Assembly (NCBI GenBank): GCA_964518335.1
Contig: CAZFDT010000063.1
Coordinates: 1 to 29,734 of the forward strand
Direction of reading: 5' to 3'
Source: CAZFDT01 sp964518335
GTDB taxonomy: Bacteria > Planctomycetota > Phycisphaerae > Phycisphaerales > Phycisphaeraceae
DNA length: 29,734 nucleotides
Program-made: the position numbers and the translations under genes
Shown: positions 16,968-24,607 of the stretch, piece by piece
Numbering within the stretch: the first letter of the stretch is position 1
Layout: the number at the start of each line of letters is the position of its first letter
The notes under the pieces: generated by a model
What the model saw: the letters and a program-made list of their open reading frames with translations, nothing else
Databases searched by the model: none
What the model was told of the DNA's origin: nothing

Positions 16968-17762
16968 TCAGGCTCGACGACGGGCCAGCATCATCAGGCC
17001 GCCGATTGCCAGCAGGCCAAGGCTGGCGGGCTCGGGCACGGTTTGGACCGTCAGCATACTCACGAAGGTCAGCGAATCGCTGCCGACGCTGTTGGCCAAG
17101 TCGAGCACCGACTCGAAGCTCAGCACGCCATTGGCGTTGGAGGTGAAGACGGTGGATCCGGTCCAGAGCGAGTTGGCACTGGGATCGTTCGAAGTGAAGA
17201 TGCTGCCTGCCGGACCGATAGTAAAGCCGTAGGTGGTCGAAGCACCGGTGGTGCCGCTGCCGACAGTGGGTTGAACAATATAGGTGTAAGTGGCAACGGT
17301 GCTGCCGCCATCAAAGCCGCCGATCTCGATCGCGTAGGGCGTGTTGGGCGCCAGGTTGTCAATGGTGAACATGATCACCGGCTGCTGTTGCGATACGTTG
17401 GTAACATCAACGCCGGACACATCGCCCTGAATTCGGACGACGTCCTGGAACAACTGAACGTTTTCGCCAATGGGAACAACCGCGGCGCTGCGGTTATCAC
17501 TGCGGAAGCGGGGGTCACTGAAGCCGGTATAAGCGTCTTCACGACCGGTGAGAGTGATATTGTGACCATCGATCGTCCGGACGTATGGACCGGGGGCGGG
17601 GGGATTGAGGCGATCGGTGGCATACTCGTCGTACCCAGCCGCGATCGTCGAGGCAGCCTGACCCTCACGACCAAAGTCAATCTTCAGATCGACTGCCGCT
17701 TGAACGCCGGTAGTCAGCGCGCCCACGACGCCTGCAACCCACAGTGACTTGCGAAAGACCAT
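16968..17762 (-). CDS. Small PEP-CTERM secreted protein
   Basis: A 264-residue protein. The ATG at 17762 has AAGGAGGAG just upstream and opens a signal peptide (MVFRKSLWVAGVVGALTTG, cleavage near VQA-AV). Upstream in-frame codons lack these features. The C-terminus has VPEPASLGLLAIGGLMML then ARRRA, a canonical PEP-CTERM tail for exosortase sorting. The mature part is rich in Thr, Ser, Gly and Asn with a VDLKIDFGREG opening and reads as a beta-sandwich-type secreted domain; FTIDNLAPNTPYAIEIGGFD resembles a jelly-roll or carbohydrate-binding style segment. No catalytic motif was seen. Its upstream region carries the 19-bp operator-like element, and a strong terminator follows, so it is a single-gene unit. 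Confidence 0.85.
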   Translation of the reverse strand: MVFRKSLWVAGVVGALTTGVQAAVDLKIDFGREGQAASTIAAGYDEYATDRLNPPAPGPYVRTIDGHNITLTGREDAYTGFSDPRFRSDNRSAAVVPIGENVQLFQDVVRIQGDVSGVDVTNVSQQQPVIMFTIDNLAPNTPYAIEIGGFDGGSTVATYTYIVQPTVGSGTTGASTTYGFTIGPAGSIFTSNDPSANSLWTGSTVFTSNANGVLSFESVLDLANSVGSDSLTFVSMLTVQTVPEPASLGLLAIGGLMMLARRRA

Positions 17763-18389
17763 GTGCTCCTCCTTCATAATGAGGTGAAAGAATCCGAAAA
17801 CCCGATCCGCATTTATCCTAACCGGGTAAACCTGTACATGCAACAACAAGATGTCGATTTTTTTGTAAATACATATCAATACATGTTATTATTCGGTGAG
17901 AGATACTACGGACACGATGGGGGTGGCTGATGTTAAGATCGCATTGTTCGAAAATACTGTTATCGCATAAACATAGTAAAGATAATGACTTATGTATAAA
18001 TCGTTAAGCAGGGCTTATCCTCGTGGGATCAGCCATGAAGCGGATCACAGGTCAAGCCCCTGTCCTGCTGGAAATTGGTGAATGGGTCGAGCCTGTTCTG
18101 GCCTCGGCGTGACGTAGGTGCGGCGCCTGGGCCAGTTCTTGTTTTATCATCTCCAGTTGCAGTTATGCGACGAATATGACCTTGATGCTGCGGCAGGGCA
18201 AGGAGGCGCGGCTGGTGGCGGCGTATCTGGTCTTGATCAGGGCCCCTTCAGCGAAGACGTGGCACAACCTGGCGCATTGCTGCGTTCTGTGTGGCAAAAT
18301 CGCACGTTATGGTCCGGCCGCTCGCACTGGGAGTTTGCACGTCAACTCGGTTGTGACAAACTGTCGCTCTACCTGACGGGAGCTGTGCG
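17763..18389. other. AT-rich intergenic region, no convincing gene
   Basis: This 627-bp region lies between the divergent PEP-CTERM and ADP-ribosylglycohydrolase genes. The part from about 17860 to 18010 is clearly richer in A and T than the surrounding chromosome and contains the 19-bp operator-like element. Short plus-strand frames between 18035 and 18380 have no ribosome site and no recognisable family. Confidence 0.5.
17867..17885 (-). promoter_or_regulatory. Operator-like 19-bp element, copy B
   Basis: AAATACATATCAATACATG on the plus strand, 18 of 19 bases identical to the copy at 1278-1296. It lies 105-123 bp upstream of the small PEP-CTERM gene and points the same way relative to its gene. 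A further CATGTAC half-site lies at 17834-17840. A candidate promoter for the gene, TTGCAT-N17-TAGGAT on the minus strand, lies between the element and the start, so the element could serve an activator or a repressor. Confidence 0.55.
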
Positions 18390-19781
18390 ATGCCTGGCTG
18401 GACGACATGGCGGGAGCTGGTTCGGGAGGAATTCACGCAGAGCCTGCAGGAGGGGCGCGATCCGCGGCAGGTGGAGGCGTTGCGGCCGGCCTTCGCGCGG
18501 GCGGGCGATGACCCGCGGAAGTTGAAGAAGGTGTGGGACCGGCTGCTGGCGCTGCCCGTGCGTCGCGGGTTCGGGTTCAGCGAGCCCAGCGACCTCAAGG
18601 GCATTCGCAAGCTGCGCCCGCGGGCGGCGCGGCGGCATGCGCTGCAGTTGTCCGACGACGCGCTGTACGACCGCATGCATGGGGCGTGGCTGGGGCGGTG
18701 CGTCGGGTGCGCGCTGGGCAAGCCGGTGGAGACGTTCATGTCGTCGCGCGGGGGCATGACGAGCAGGCAGCGCATCAAGACGTACCTGACGGCGATCGGT
18801 GCCGACGAATGGCCGCTGCGCGATTACTTTCCGGAGCACTCGCCGGCGGAAGAGACGGTCGGGCGGTTGTGGTGCCCGCTTTCGACGCGCGAGCACATCG
18901 CCTTCATGGAGACCGACGACGACATTCGCTACACCGTGCTGGGCCAGGTGGTGCTGCAGGAGCATGGCCCGACGTTCACGACGTGGGACGTGGCCAACGC
19001 GTGGATGCGGCATCTGCCGTTCCACCTGATGTGCACCGCCGAGTCGCAGGCGTATCGCAGCATGACGGAGCTGCTGAACTTTCACGTGGGGCGAGACGAG
19101 GACGCGCGCGTGGATTGGCACGCCATTGCGATGCGGGAGAATCCGTACCGGGAGTGGATCGGGGCGCAGATTCGGGCTGATTCGTGGGGTTACGCCGCGC
19201 CGGGTCGGCCGGAGCTGGCCGCCGAGTTCGCCTGGCGCGACGCCCGCATGTCGCATGTGAAGAACGGGATCTACGGTGAGATGCTCGTGGCCGCGATGAT
19301 CGCTGCGGCCTTCGCGCTGGACGATCCGCGCAAGATCGTCGCCGCCGGACTCGCCGAAATCCCCCGCACCAGTCGCCTGCACGCCGAGATGACGCAGGTG
19401 GTCAAGCTCTGCGCCAAACGCGGCCACCGCGCCGCCGAGTTCGAGCCCATGCTCGACGACCTTTACGCCCTGCTGGGCCACTATCACCCGGTCCACACCC
19501 ACAACAACGCCGGGCTGGTCATCGCCTCGCTGCTGTTGTCCGAGGGCGACTTTGAGAAGGGCGTCACCATCGCCGTCATGGGCGGATGGGACACCGACTG
19601 CAACGGCGCGACCGTCGGGTCGATCCTCGGCGCGATGCTCGGCGCGCGACGACTTCCCGCCCGATGGACCGATCCCCTGCACGACACGCTGCACGCCGGG
19701 ATCATCGGCTACGACCCGATCGCCATCAGCGAGTGCGCTCGTCGCAGCGCGGCGATCGCCCAGCGCGTGCTGACGGGTTGA
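18390..19781 (+). CDS. ADP-ribosylglycohydrolase-family protein
   Basis: A 463-residue protein. The ATG at 18390 follows GGGAG (18378-18382) by seven bases. The family landmarks are all present: GAWLGRCVGCALGKPVE (residues 98-114), ETDDDIRYT (174-182, Mg-binding acidic residues), HVKNGIYGEM (289-298) and GGWDTDCNGATVGS (398-411, second acidic Mg site). Family members remove ADP-ribose from proteins or small molecules, using two magnesium ions. The N-terminal 90 residues precede the usual domain start and are an extension rich in charged residues. Many bacterial members have unknown substrates, so the exact reaction is open. It is convergent with the next gene, only nine bases apart. Confidence 0.85.
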   Translation: MPGWTTWRELVREEFTQSLQEGRDPRQVEALRPAFARAGDDPRKLKKVWDRLLALPVRRGFGFSEPSDLKGIRKLRPRAARRHALQLSDDALYDRMHGAWLGRCVGCALGKPVETFMSSRGGMTSRQRIKTYLTAIGADEWPLRDYFPEHSPAEETVGRLWCPLSTREHIAFMETDDDIRYTVLGQVVLQEHGPTFTTWDVANAWMRHLPFHLMCTAESQAYRSMTELLNFHVGRDEDARVDWHAIAMRENPYREWIGAQIRADSWGYAAPGRPELAAEFAWRDARMSHVKNGIYGEMLVAAMIAAAFALDDPRKIVAAGLAEIPRTSRLHAEMTQVVKLCAKRGHRAAEFEPMLDDLYALLGHYHPVHTHNNAGLVIASLLLSEGDFEKGVTIAVMGGWDTDCNGATVGSILGAMLGARRLPARWTDPLHDTLHAGIIGYDPIAISECARRSAAIAQRVLTG

Positions 19782-19790
19782 TCGTCCGAG

Positions 19791-21449
19791 TCAGGCCCAC
19801 GGCGCTGGCCGTCGCGGCGCCGTCAGAGGCTGGTCGCCGACGGTCGGCCAGTGGGCGTGGAGGCCGTGTGCGTCGAGATTCACGCGCACGTCGGGCAGGG
19901 GGGCGGCGCTGTCGATGGCCAGGCCGAAGACAGCCGTCACGTCGTCGAGGCTGGCGGGGTTGAACTGCAGCGGATCGCTGTCGTGCCACACGGCGTCGAG
20001 CCAGGCGCGGCCCGACTCGCCGCCGGCGTGCCATGGTGTGGGCCGGCCGTCAAACGACGCGGGGCCGACGACGACATCGACGTGCCTGCCCCCGGCCGTC
20101 AGTCGCCAGCGCCCGTCGCCGGTGGACTCGACGGCGGCGTCGTCGGCGTGCAGCTCGATGCGCACGCGCAGGTCGTTGCAGTGGAACACGCCGTCGCGCG
20201 GGCGGTTGAGTGTGACGTGATGGTCGCCGCCGTCGGTGACGAGACTGGCCGCGCCCAGCAGCGCCGGGCCGCGCTGGGCCGTGTGAAGGACGCCGCTGGC
20301 GAAGTCTTTCCCGTTCTTGAGCACACGGATGCGCAGGACGCTGCAGAGGTGGTCGGGATGGGCCAGGTGTCCGATGACGGGCCGGCGCTGGATCCAGGTG
20401 ATGTCGCTGTTGACCGATCCGAGGCAGGCGTGCGGCCCCAGCCAGGTGGTGCCGATGGCGGCGGGCTGACGACCGCGGCGGCGGATGAGCGTTTCCTGAA
20501 ACTCGACCGGCCGCGTGCGGGCGGCAGTGAAGGCGTGGCGCAGCTCGTCGGGGCAGAGCATGGTCGGGCGATGCTCGTCCATGGCGGACCGGGACTTGGT
20601 CCGGGGATGCACGCGCAGCGTCGCGCCGGTGCGCTCGCCCAGGAAGCGAGCGTGGTTGGCCGTGAGCACGTCGCTGTACGTGCGGGCGTAGGGGCCGGAC
20701 CACTGCAGCGTCGGCACGTGGAAGTGCCTGGCGATGATGGTCCAGAGCTGCCGTCCGACGTGCATGACGGCCTGGCGCGCCGCCGCGTCGCGCGCCTGGT
20801 CGATGACGCGCTCACAGGCATCGAGCGTGATGGGGAAGTAGGCGGGGCTGTTGTATTCGCTGAACTCGTCGTGGTCGGCCAGGTTCTGCAGGCGGCGTCG
20901 GCCGTACTCGACCAGCCGCGTCTCACCCAGCAGTTCGCCCGCGCGCACGCACACACCGCCGCCCAGGGCCGCGATGTTCGTGTAGCCCGCATCGACGTTG
21001 CGGCGGAAGATGGCCCACGCGGCGTGGCCGATCGCGTCGCGCATCGCCCCGGTCAAGTCCGACGGCAGTGCGCCGCCCGCCTCCGCCAGGATGTCCAGCA
21101 GCAGCGAAGCGCAGAAGTCGGCCCAGTTCCAGTCGGCGCGGTCCATCTGCGTCACCGGCTCCTGGGCGTACCAGGGCCAGATGCCGTAGTGCCTGTCGGT
21201 CGGGTCGGTCGTCTGGTGGGCCAGCACGGTGCGGATCACTGCAGCGGCTCGGTCCAGTGCGGGCGTCCCGCCCCGTTGCACCAGGCGCAAAGCATAGGCC
21301 AGCGACTCACGGATGGAGTGCGCCGGCTGTCCGGGCGTCAGCAGCGTGTGATAGCCCACGTCGCTCACCGGGGCGCGGAGCAGGTGGGTGGTCGTGTCGT
21401 AGGCCGGATCGGCCATGGGGTCGGGCGGAACTGTCGAGGGCATGGTCAT
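19791..21449 (-). CDS. Uncharacterised protein, possibly alpha/alpha-toroid plus beta-sandwich
   Basis: A 552-residue protein. No ribosome site is evident; the ATGs at 21449 and 21443 are possible starts, and an upstream TTG at 21467 seems less likely. The first half (to about residue 250) is helical, with WPWYAQEPVTQMDRADWNWA, then GYTNIAALGGGVCVRAGELL and EYNSPAYFPITLDA. This pattern resembles six-hairpin glycosidase or heparinase-like toroids with conserved aromatic, Asn and Tyr residues. The second half (about 330-550) is beta-rich. No signal peptide is visible. The best guess is a carbohydrate-active protein, but no catalytic motif was identified. It is divergent from the membrane-protein gene at 21500 with a gap of about 50 bp. 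Confidence 0.6.
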   Translation of the reverse strand: MTMPSTVPPDPMADPAYDTTTHLLRAPVSDVGYHTLLTPGQPAHSIRESLAYALRLVQRGGTPALDRAAAVIRTVLAHQTTDPTDRHYGIWPWYAQEPVTQMDRADWNWADFCASLLLDILAEAGGALPSDLTGAMRDAIGHAAWAIFRRNVDAGYTNIAALGGGVCVRAGELLGETRLVEYGRRRLQNLADHDEFSEYNSPAYFPITLDACERVIDQARDAAARQAVMHVGRQLWTIIARHFHVPTLQWSGPYARTYSDVLTANHARFLGERTGATLRVHPRTKSRSAMDEHRPTMLCPDELRHAFTAARTRPVEFQETLIRRRGRQPAAIGTTWLGPHACLGSVNSDITWIQRRPVIGHLAHPDHLCSVLRIRVLKNGKDFASGVLHTAQRGPALLGAASLVTDGGDHHVTLNRPRDGVFHCNDLRVRIELHADDAAVESTGDGRWRLTAGGRHVDVVVGPASFDGRPTPWHAGGESGRAWLDAVWHDSDPLQFNPASLDDVTAVFGLAIDSAAPLPDVRVNLDAHGLHAHWPTVGDQPLTAPRRPAPWA

Positions 21450-21499
21450 GCCGCTACGATACCGCAACGGATTCCGGGCGCGGGTGCGTGGGAGCCGCC

Positions 21500-21994
21500 A
21501 TGAACGTACTGTGGGAAGAGTACAAGCATCTGCTGGAGCCGCTGGAGCCGCATCTGCCGTGGATTATCGCCGTGTCGGTGACGGCGTCGGTCCTGGGGCT
21601 GATGATGATCCCGGTGGTGGCGATCCTGATGCCGCGGGATTACTTCGTGCGTCCGCTGCGGATCGTGCCCACGACCAGCCGGTTTCCCGCGGGGCGGTGG
21701 CTGTTCTTCATCGCGCGGAACGTGATCGGCGTCGGGCTGATGGCCCTCGGCATCCTGTTCGTTCCCTTGCCGGGCAACGGCCTGGTGCTCGTGCTCATCG
21801 GCCTCATGGCGTGCGACTTCAAGTGGAAGCGGCGATGGCTGCGACGCATGATCCGACGTCCCAGCGTGCATCGCCCGATCAACTGGCTGCGCCGCAAGGC
21901 CGGCCGCCCGCCCGTGGAGTTGCCCATCGCAATCGATGACGACAGCCCGATCGTCGCCGCTGCCCCGCTCGGCGACGCGAGTTCCAACGTGTGA
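21500..21994 (+). CDS. Small membrane protein, PGPGW-like
   Basis: A 164-residue protein. The ATG at 21500 has GGGAG (21490-21494) five bases upstream. It has a hydrophobic segment at about residues 21-43 and a second hydrophobic region around 70-105, with the motif FVPLPGNGLVLVLIGLMACD. That motif and the following basic KWKRRWLRRM resemble the PGPGW family of small integral membrane proteins, although the motif reads PLPGNG instead of PGPG. The C-terminal tail is hydrophilic. The function is unknown. Confidence 0.65.
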   Translation: MNVLWEEYKHLLEPLEPHLPWIIAVSVTASVLGLMMIPVVAILMPRDYFVRPLRIVPTTSRFPAGRWLFFIARNVIGVGLMALGILFVPLPGNGLVLVLIGLMACDFKWKRRWLRRMIRRPSVHRPINWLRRKAGRPPVELPIAIDDDSPIVAAAPLGDASSNV

Positions 21995-22031
21995 TGCCAA
22001 CCCGGATGACGTGCGACGAACCGGCCGTGGC

Positions 22032-22427
22032 TCAGTCGTAGCGGAAGACGCCCTTGCGCCAGGCGTAGGCGAAGGCGATGATGCTCGTGAGGATGAAAAA
22101 GAGCATGCGGCCGAGGAACCACGGGGCCAGTGCAGCGCCGTCGGCGCCGCCGAGGGCCGGGAAGGTGACGGCCCACGGGTAGAGAAAGACGATCTCCACG
22201 TCGAAGAGCAGGAACGTCATGGCGACGATGTAAAACCGCACGTTGAAGCGGCGTCGGGCCGACCCGATGGGGTTGACGCCCGACTCGTACACGATGCCCT
22301 TGACGTTGCCTTGGCGGGTGGGGCCCAGGATGTGCGTGAGCACGAGGTTGCCCGCGCCGAACCCGATGGCCACGAGCAGGAGCACGCCCAGCGCGGCAAA
22401 GTGATTGAACTGAGCCAGAACCAGCAT
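22032..22427 (-). CDS. nuoA: NADH-quinone oxidoreductase subunit A
   Basis: A 131-residue protein, normal length for NuoA, a small membrane subunit of respiratory complex I with three transmembrane helices. The hallmark is present: KGIVYESGVNPIGSARRRFN followed by FYIVAMTFLLFDVEIVFLYP, including the conserved acidic residues in the second helix. No nuoB or other nuo gene lies downstream, where a convergent plus-strand gene ends 38 bp away, so it is separated from the usual operon. No Shine-Dalgarno sequence precedes the ATG. A promoter ends seven bases before it, so the mRNA may be leaderless. Confidence 0.9.
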   Translation of the reverse strand: MLVLAQFNHFAALGVLLLVAIGFGAGNLVLTHILGPTRQGNVKGIVYESGVNPIGSARRRFNVRFYIVAMTFLLFDVEIVFLYPWAVTFPALGGADGAALAPWFLGRMLFFILTSIIAFAYAWRKGVFRYD

Positions 22428-22434
22428 GGGCGAC

Positions 22435-22462
22435 AGTGTAACGGAGCGCTGCGGCGTGTAAA
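22435..22462 (-). promoter_or_regulatory. Promoter implying a leaderless nuoA mRNA
   Basis: On the minus strand TTTACA (22462-22457) and TACACT (22440-22435) are separated by 16 bp. Only seven bases lie between the -10 box and the nuoA ATG at 22427, so transcription should start at or next to the A of the start codon. The absence of a ribosome site fits. Confidence 0.6.
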
Positions 22463-22478
22463 GCCGATGCGCCGACGC

Positions 22479-23912
22479 TCACGCGAACCGGATCACGAAC
22501 GGGCGCTCCTCGCCTCGCAGCATCAAAATCAGCGTGTGCAGCAGCATCACCAGCCCGGCCAGCTCCATGCTTTCCTCGATGACGGCGGCGATCACGGAGG
22601 CCGCGTGCTCGTCGCCGTAGGTGACCACGAGCGTGCCGCCGACGGTCTCCATGCCCACGGCTCCGCCCAGGAACACGCCCGCCGCCAGCACAAGGCGCAC
22701 GCCGATCGCCCGCGGCAGGCTCCGCAGCAGAGGCCAGCACCAGACGCCGGTGATGGCGACGACCATCACGCCCGGCACGACCCACGCATAGTGCAGCACC
22801 GTACCCTCCAGATTCAGCAGCACGCGCACGGGCACGGTCGCCTTCTCGTGGATCTGCGTCAGTTCATCCATGGCCATGAACAGCATCGCGCCCGCCAGCA
22901 CGGTCCAGCGCCAGCGGTGACGGTCGCCATCGCCCATCGCCCGCCGCGCCAGCAGGCCCAGCAGCAGCGAGCAGGCGATCATCAACAGAGCCGACACAAA
23001 AGTCGGCACGTTCGATTCCATGTCGAGATCGAACAATTGAATGATGCCCAGCAGGGAGCCGCGTCCCGTCAGCAGGGGGATCGCCGCGGCGACGCATCCG
23101 CCCAGCATGGCCAAAGCGATGGATGCCCAGGCGATCCTGACGACGGTCGCGCCGGGAATCGTCAGCGCAATGGTCGCGGCATCGGCCGTCTCGGCTCGGC
23201 GGGCCGTATGAGGCTGTGTCGCAGCGGCAGAAGGACGGCTGACGCAGCGGGCGATCTCCGTGCGGACAAACGCCCAGGCGAAGAAGGCGAGCATGAGGCA
23301 GGCGCCGCTCTTGGCCAGGTCCTCGAAGGACAAGCGCAGTCGGGCGTGGCGCGGCGCCAGGCCGTCGATGACCACCATGACGGCGAACCCCGCTGCCGCC
23401 GCGGCCAGGGGCAGCCACGTCGCCGGCCGGTCGAGGAGCAACGCACGGTATCGCCACAGCACCGCCAGGTGCAACACGCCCAGTCCGGCGAAGAACACCG
23501 CGTCGTAGCGGCGGACCAGATGCTCGTGAATCAGGAACCGGTCGTCGAGCGCCAGGTAGGTGAAGATCGCCATCTCGATCAGAGCAAACGTGCGAACGCG
23601 CGGATCGTCCCCGGCGATGCGGGCCACTGCAGCGGTCACGGCGAACAGCAGCGCCCCCGCTGCCAGCAGTCCGGCGGACAGCGTGGTGTTGACCGCATAG
23701 AAGAAGACCGGGCCGGTGATGTCGGTGAAGTAGTGACGCACATGGTCCTGCGACATGCGCCACTCGACGCTCACGAGCCAGACGGCATAGACGACAAAGG
23801 CCGCGGTCACGAGCCATTGCGTCGGCGTGAGATTCAGGCCCGTCGCCTTGGCGGTGCGGGGAAGCGTCCCCGGCACAGCCCACCCTTTGTCTGACTGGCT
23901 GACTTGGCTCAT
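22479..23912 (-). CDS. Polytopic membrane protein with duplicated IHE motifs
   Basis: A 477-residue multi-helix membrane protein. The ATG at 23912 is chosen with AGGA about nine bases upstream. It has two similar halves. The first contains LALDDRFLIHEHL (residues about 120-132) and LSFEDLAKSGACLMLAFF (about 194-211). The second contains MAMDELTQIHEKA (about 346-358) and VIEESMELAGLVMLLH near the end. Each half thus has a D-[DE]-x3-IHE motif and an E-[DE]/[ES] helix of the same spacing and style. LDMESNVPTFVSALLM opens the second half. Acidic and His residues within helices suggest a membrane-embedded metal or catalytic site (inference). The family is uncharacterised. nuoA lies 51 bp downstream on the same strand, but with its own promoter. 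Confidence 0.7.
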   Translation of the reverse strand: MSQVSQSDKGWAVPGTLPRTAKATGLNLTPTQWLVTAAFVVYAVWLVSVEWRMSQDHVRHYFTDITGPVFFYAVNTTLSAGLLAAGALLFAVTAAVARIAGDDPRVRTFALIEMAIFTYLALDDRFLIHEHLVRRYDAVFFAGLGVLHLAVLWRYRALLLDRPATWLPLAAAAAGFAVMVVIDGLAPRHARLRLSFEDLAKSGACLMLAFFAWAFVRTEIARCVSRPSAAATQPHTARRAETADAATIALTIPGATVVRIAWASIALAMLGGCVAAAIPLLTGRGSLLGIIQLFDLDMESNVPTFVSALLMIACSLLLGLLARRAMGDGDRHRWRWTVLAGAMLFMAMDELTQIHEKATVPVRVLLNLEGTVLHYAWVVPGVMVVAITGVWCWPLLRSLPRAIGVRLVLAAGVFLGGAVGMETVGGTLVVTYGDEHAASVIAAVIEESMELAGLVMLLHTLILMLRGEERPFVIRFA

Positions 23913-24125
23913 CGGTCGGTTCCTGCCGAAAACCTCGTGAGGGCCACCATCGCCTCGCGCGTGCACAGTGAAGCCGGCAGGCCCCGGTGAACACTATCTT
24001 CATCGTCCACTCACCCCTGCCGGTCGAGCGCGACGCGGACTTTGGCGCTGACCCGATAATGGCGATCCGCACGACCGGACCCGCGGGGTTGGCTATCATG
24101 GCCCAGACGGGGACAGGAGCGCGAC

Positions 24126-24590
24126 GTGAAACGCGACATGACACTGGGGCAGCGTCGGACGAGTCAGCGCGACGCGATCGCGCGGGTGATCCGCGACTCG
24201 CAGGGGCCGCTGACGGTGGACGAGATTCACGGCCGGGCCAGGCGGTCAGCGCGCGGGCTGGGCATCGCCACCGTGTACCGGACGGTGAAGCTGATGCTCG
24301 AAGGCCAGGAGATCGCCGCCGTGACGCTGCCCGACGGCCAGACGCGCTACGAGGCCGCGGACCTGGGGCATCACCATCACTTCCGCTGCGACGGCTGCGG
24401 GAAAGTGTATGACCTGGACGTGTGCCCCCTGACGCTGGGCGGAACCGAAAAGCTCCCGACCGGATTCGTCGTGGACGGGCACGAATTGACGCTCTTCGGC
24501 ACGTGCCCCGACTGCTCGCCCCCGCGACGCACCGGCGGCAACGGCGCACGCACAAGCAGGAAGCACGATCACAAGCACTGCGCACACTGA
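24126..24590 (+). CDS. Fur-family metal-responsive repressor
   Basis: A 154-residue protein. The GTG at 24126 has AGGAG (24115-24119) six bases upstream; the ATG at 24138 is less well placed. The N-terminal winged helix reads RTSQRDAIARVI, LTVDEIHGRAR and GIATVYRTVKLML, typical of Fur/Zur/PerR. The dimer domain has YEAADLGHHHHFRCDGCGKV (residues 75-94) with metal-binding His and the first CxxC, and FGTCPDC (124-130) with the second, a structural zinc site. The tail is His/Lys-rich (RKHDHKHCAH). Fur, Zur and PerR cannot be told apart by sequence alone. It lies 17 bp before the superoxide dismutase gene, which suggests an oxidative-stress or iron/manganese operon. Confidence 0.9.
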   Translation: MKRDMTLGQRRTSQRDAIARVIRDSQGPLTVDEIHGRARRSARGLGIATVYRTVKLMLEGQEIAAVTLPDGQTRYEAADLGHHHHFRCDGCGKVYDLDVCPLTLGGTEKLPTGFVVDGHELTLFGTCPDCSPPRRTGGNGARTSRKHDHKHCAH

Positions 24591-24607
24591 CGCAAGGAGA
24601 CCATGCC

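Noticed and set aside
18035..18112. A 25-codon frame starting MKRITGQAPVLLEI
   Set aside because: It has no ribosome site and no similarity recognised. It is too short to support.
19851..21503. A 550-codon plus-strand frame opposite the uncharacterised toroid-like gene
   Set aside because: It has Val/Gly/Arg-rich shadow composition and no ribosome site. The minus strand encodes the credible protein.
21936..23894. A 652-codon plus-strand frame opposite the membrane-protein gene
   Set aside because: It is antisense to two genuine membrane-protein genes (nuoA and the IHE protein). Its His/Gln/Arg-rich translation is the usual shadow of hydrophobic codons.
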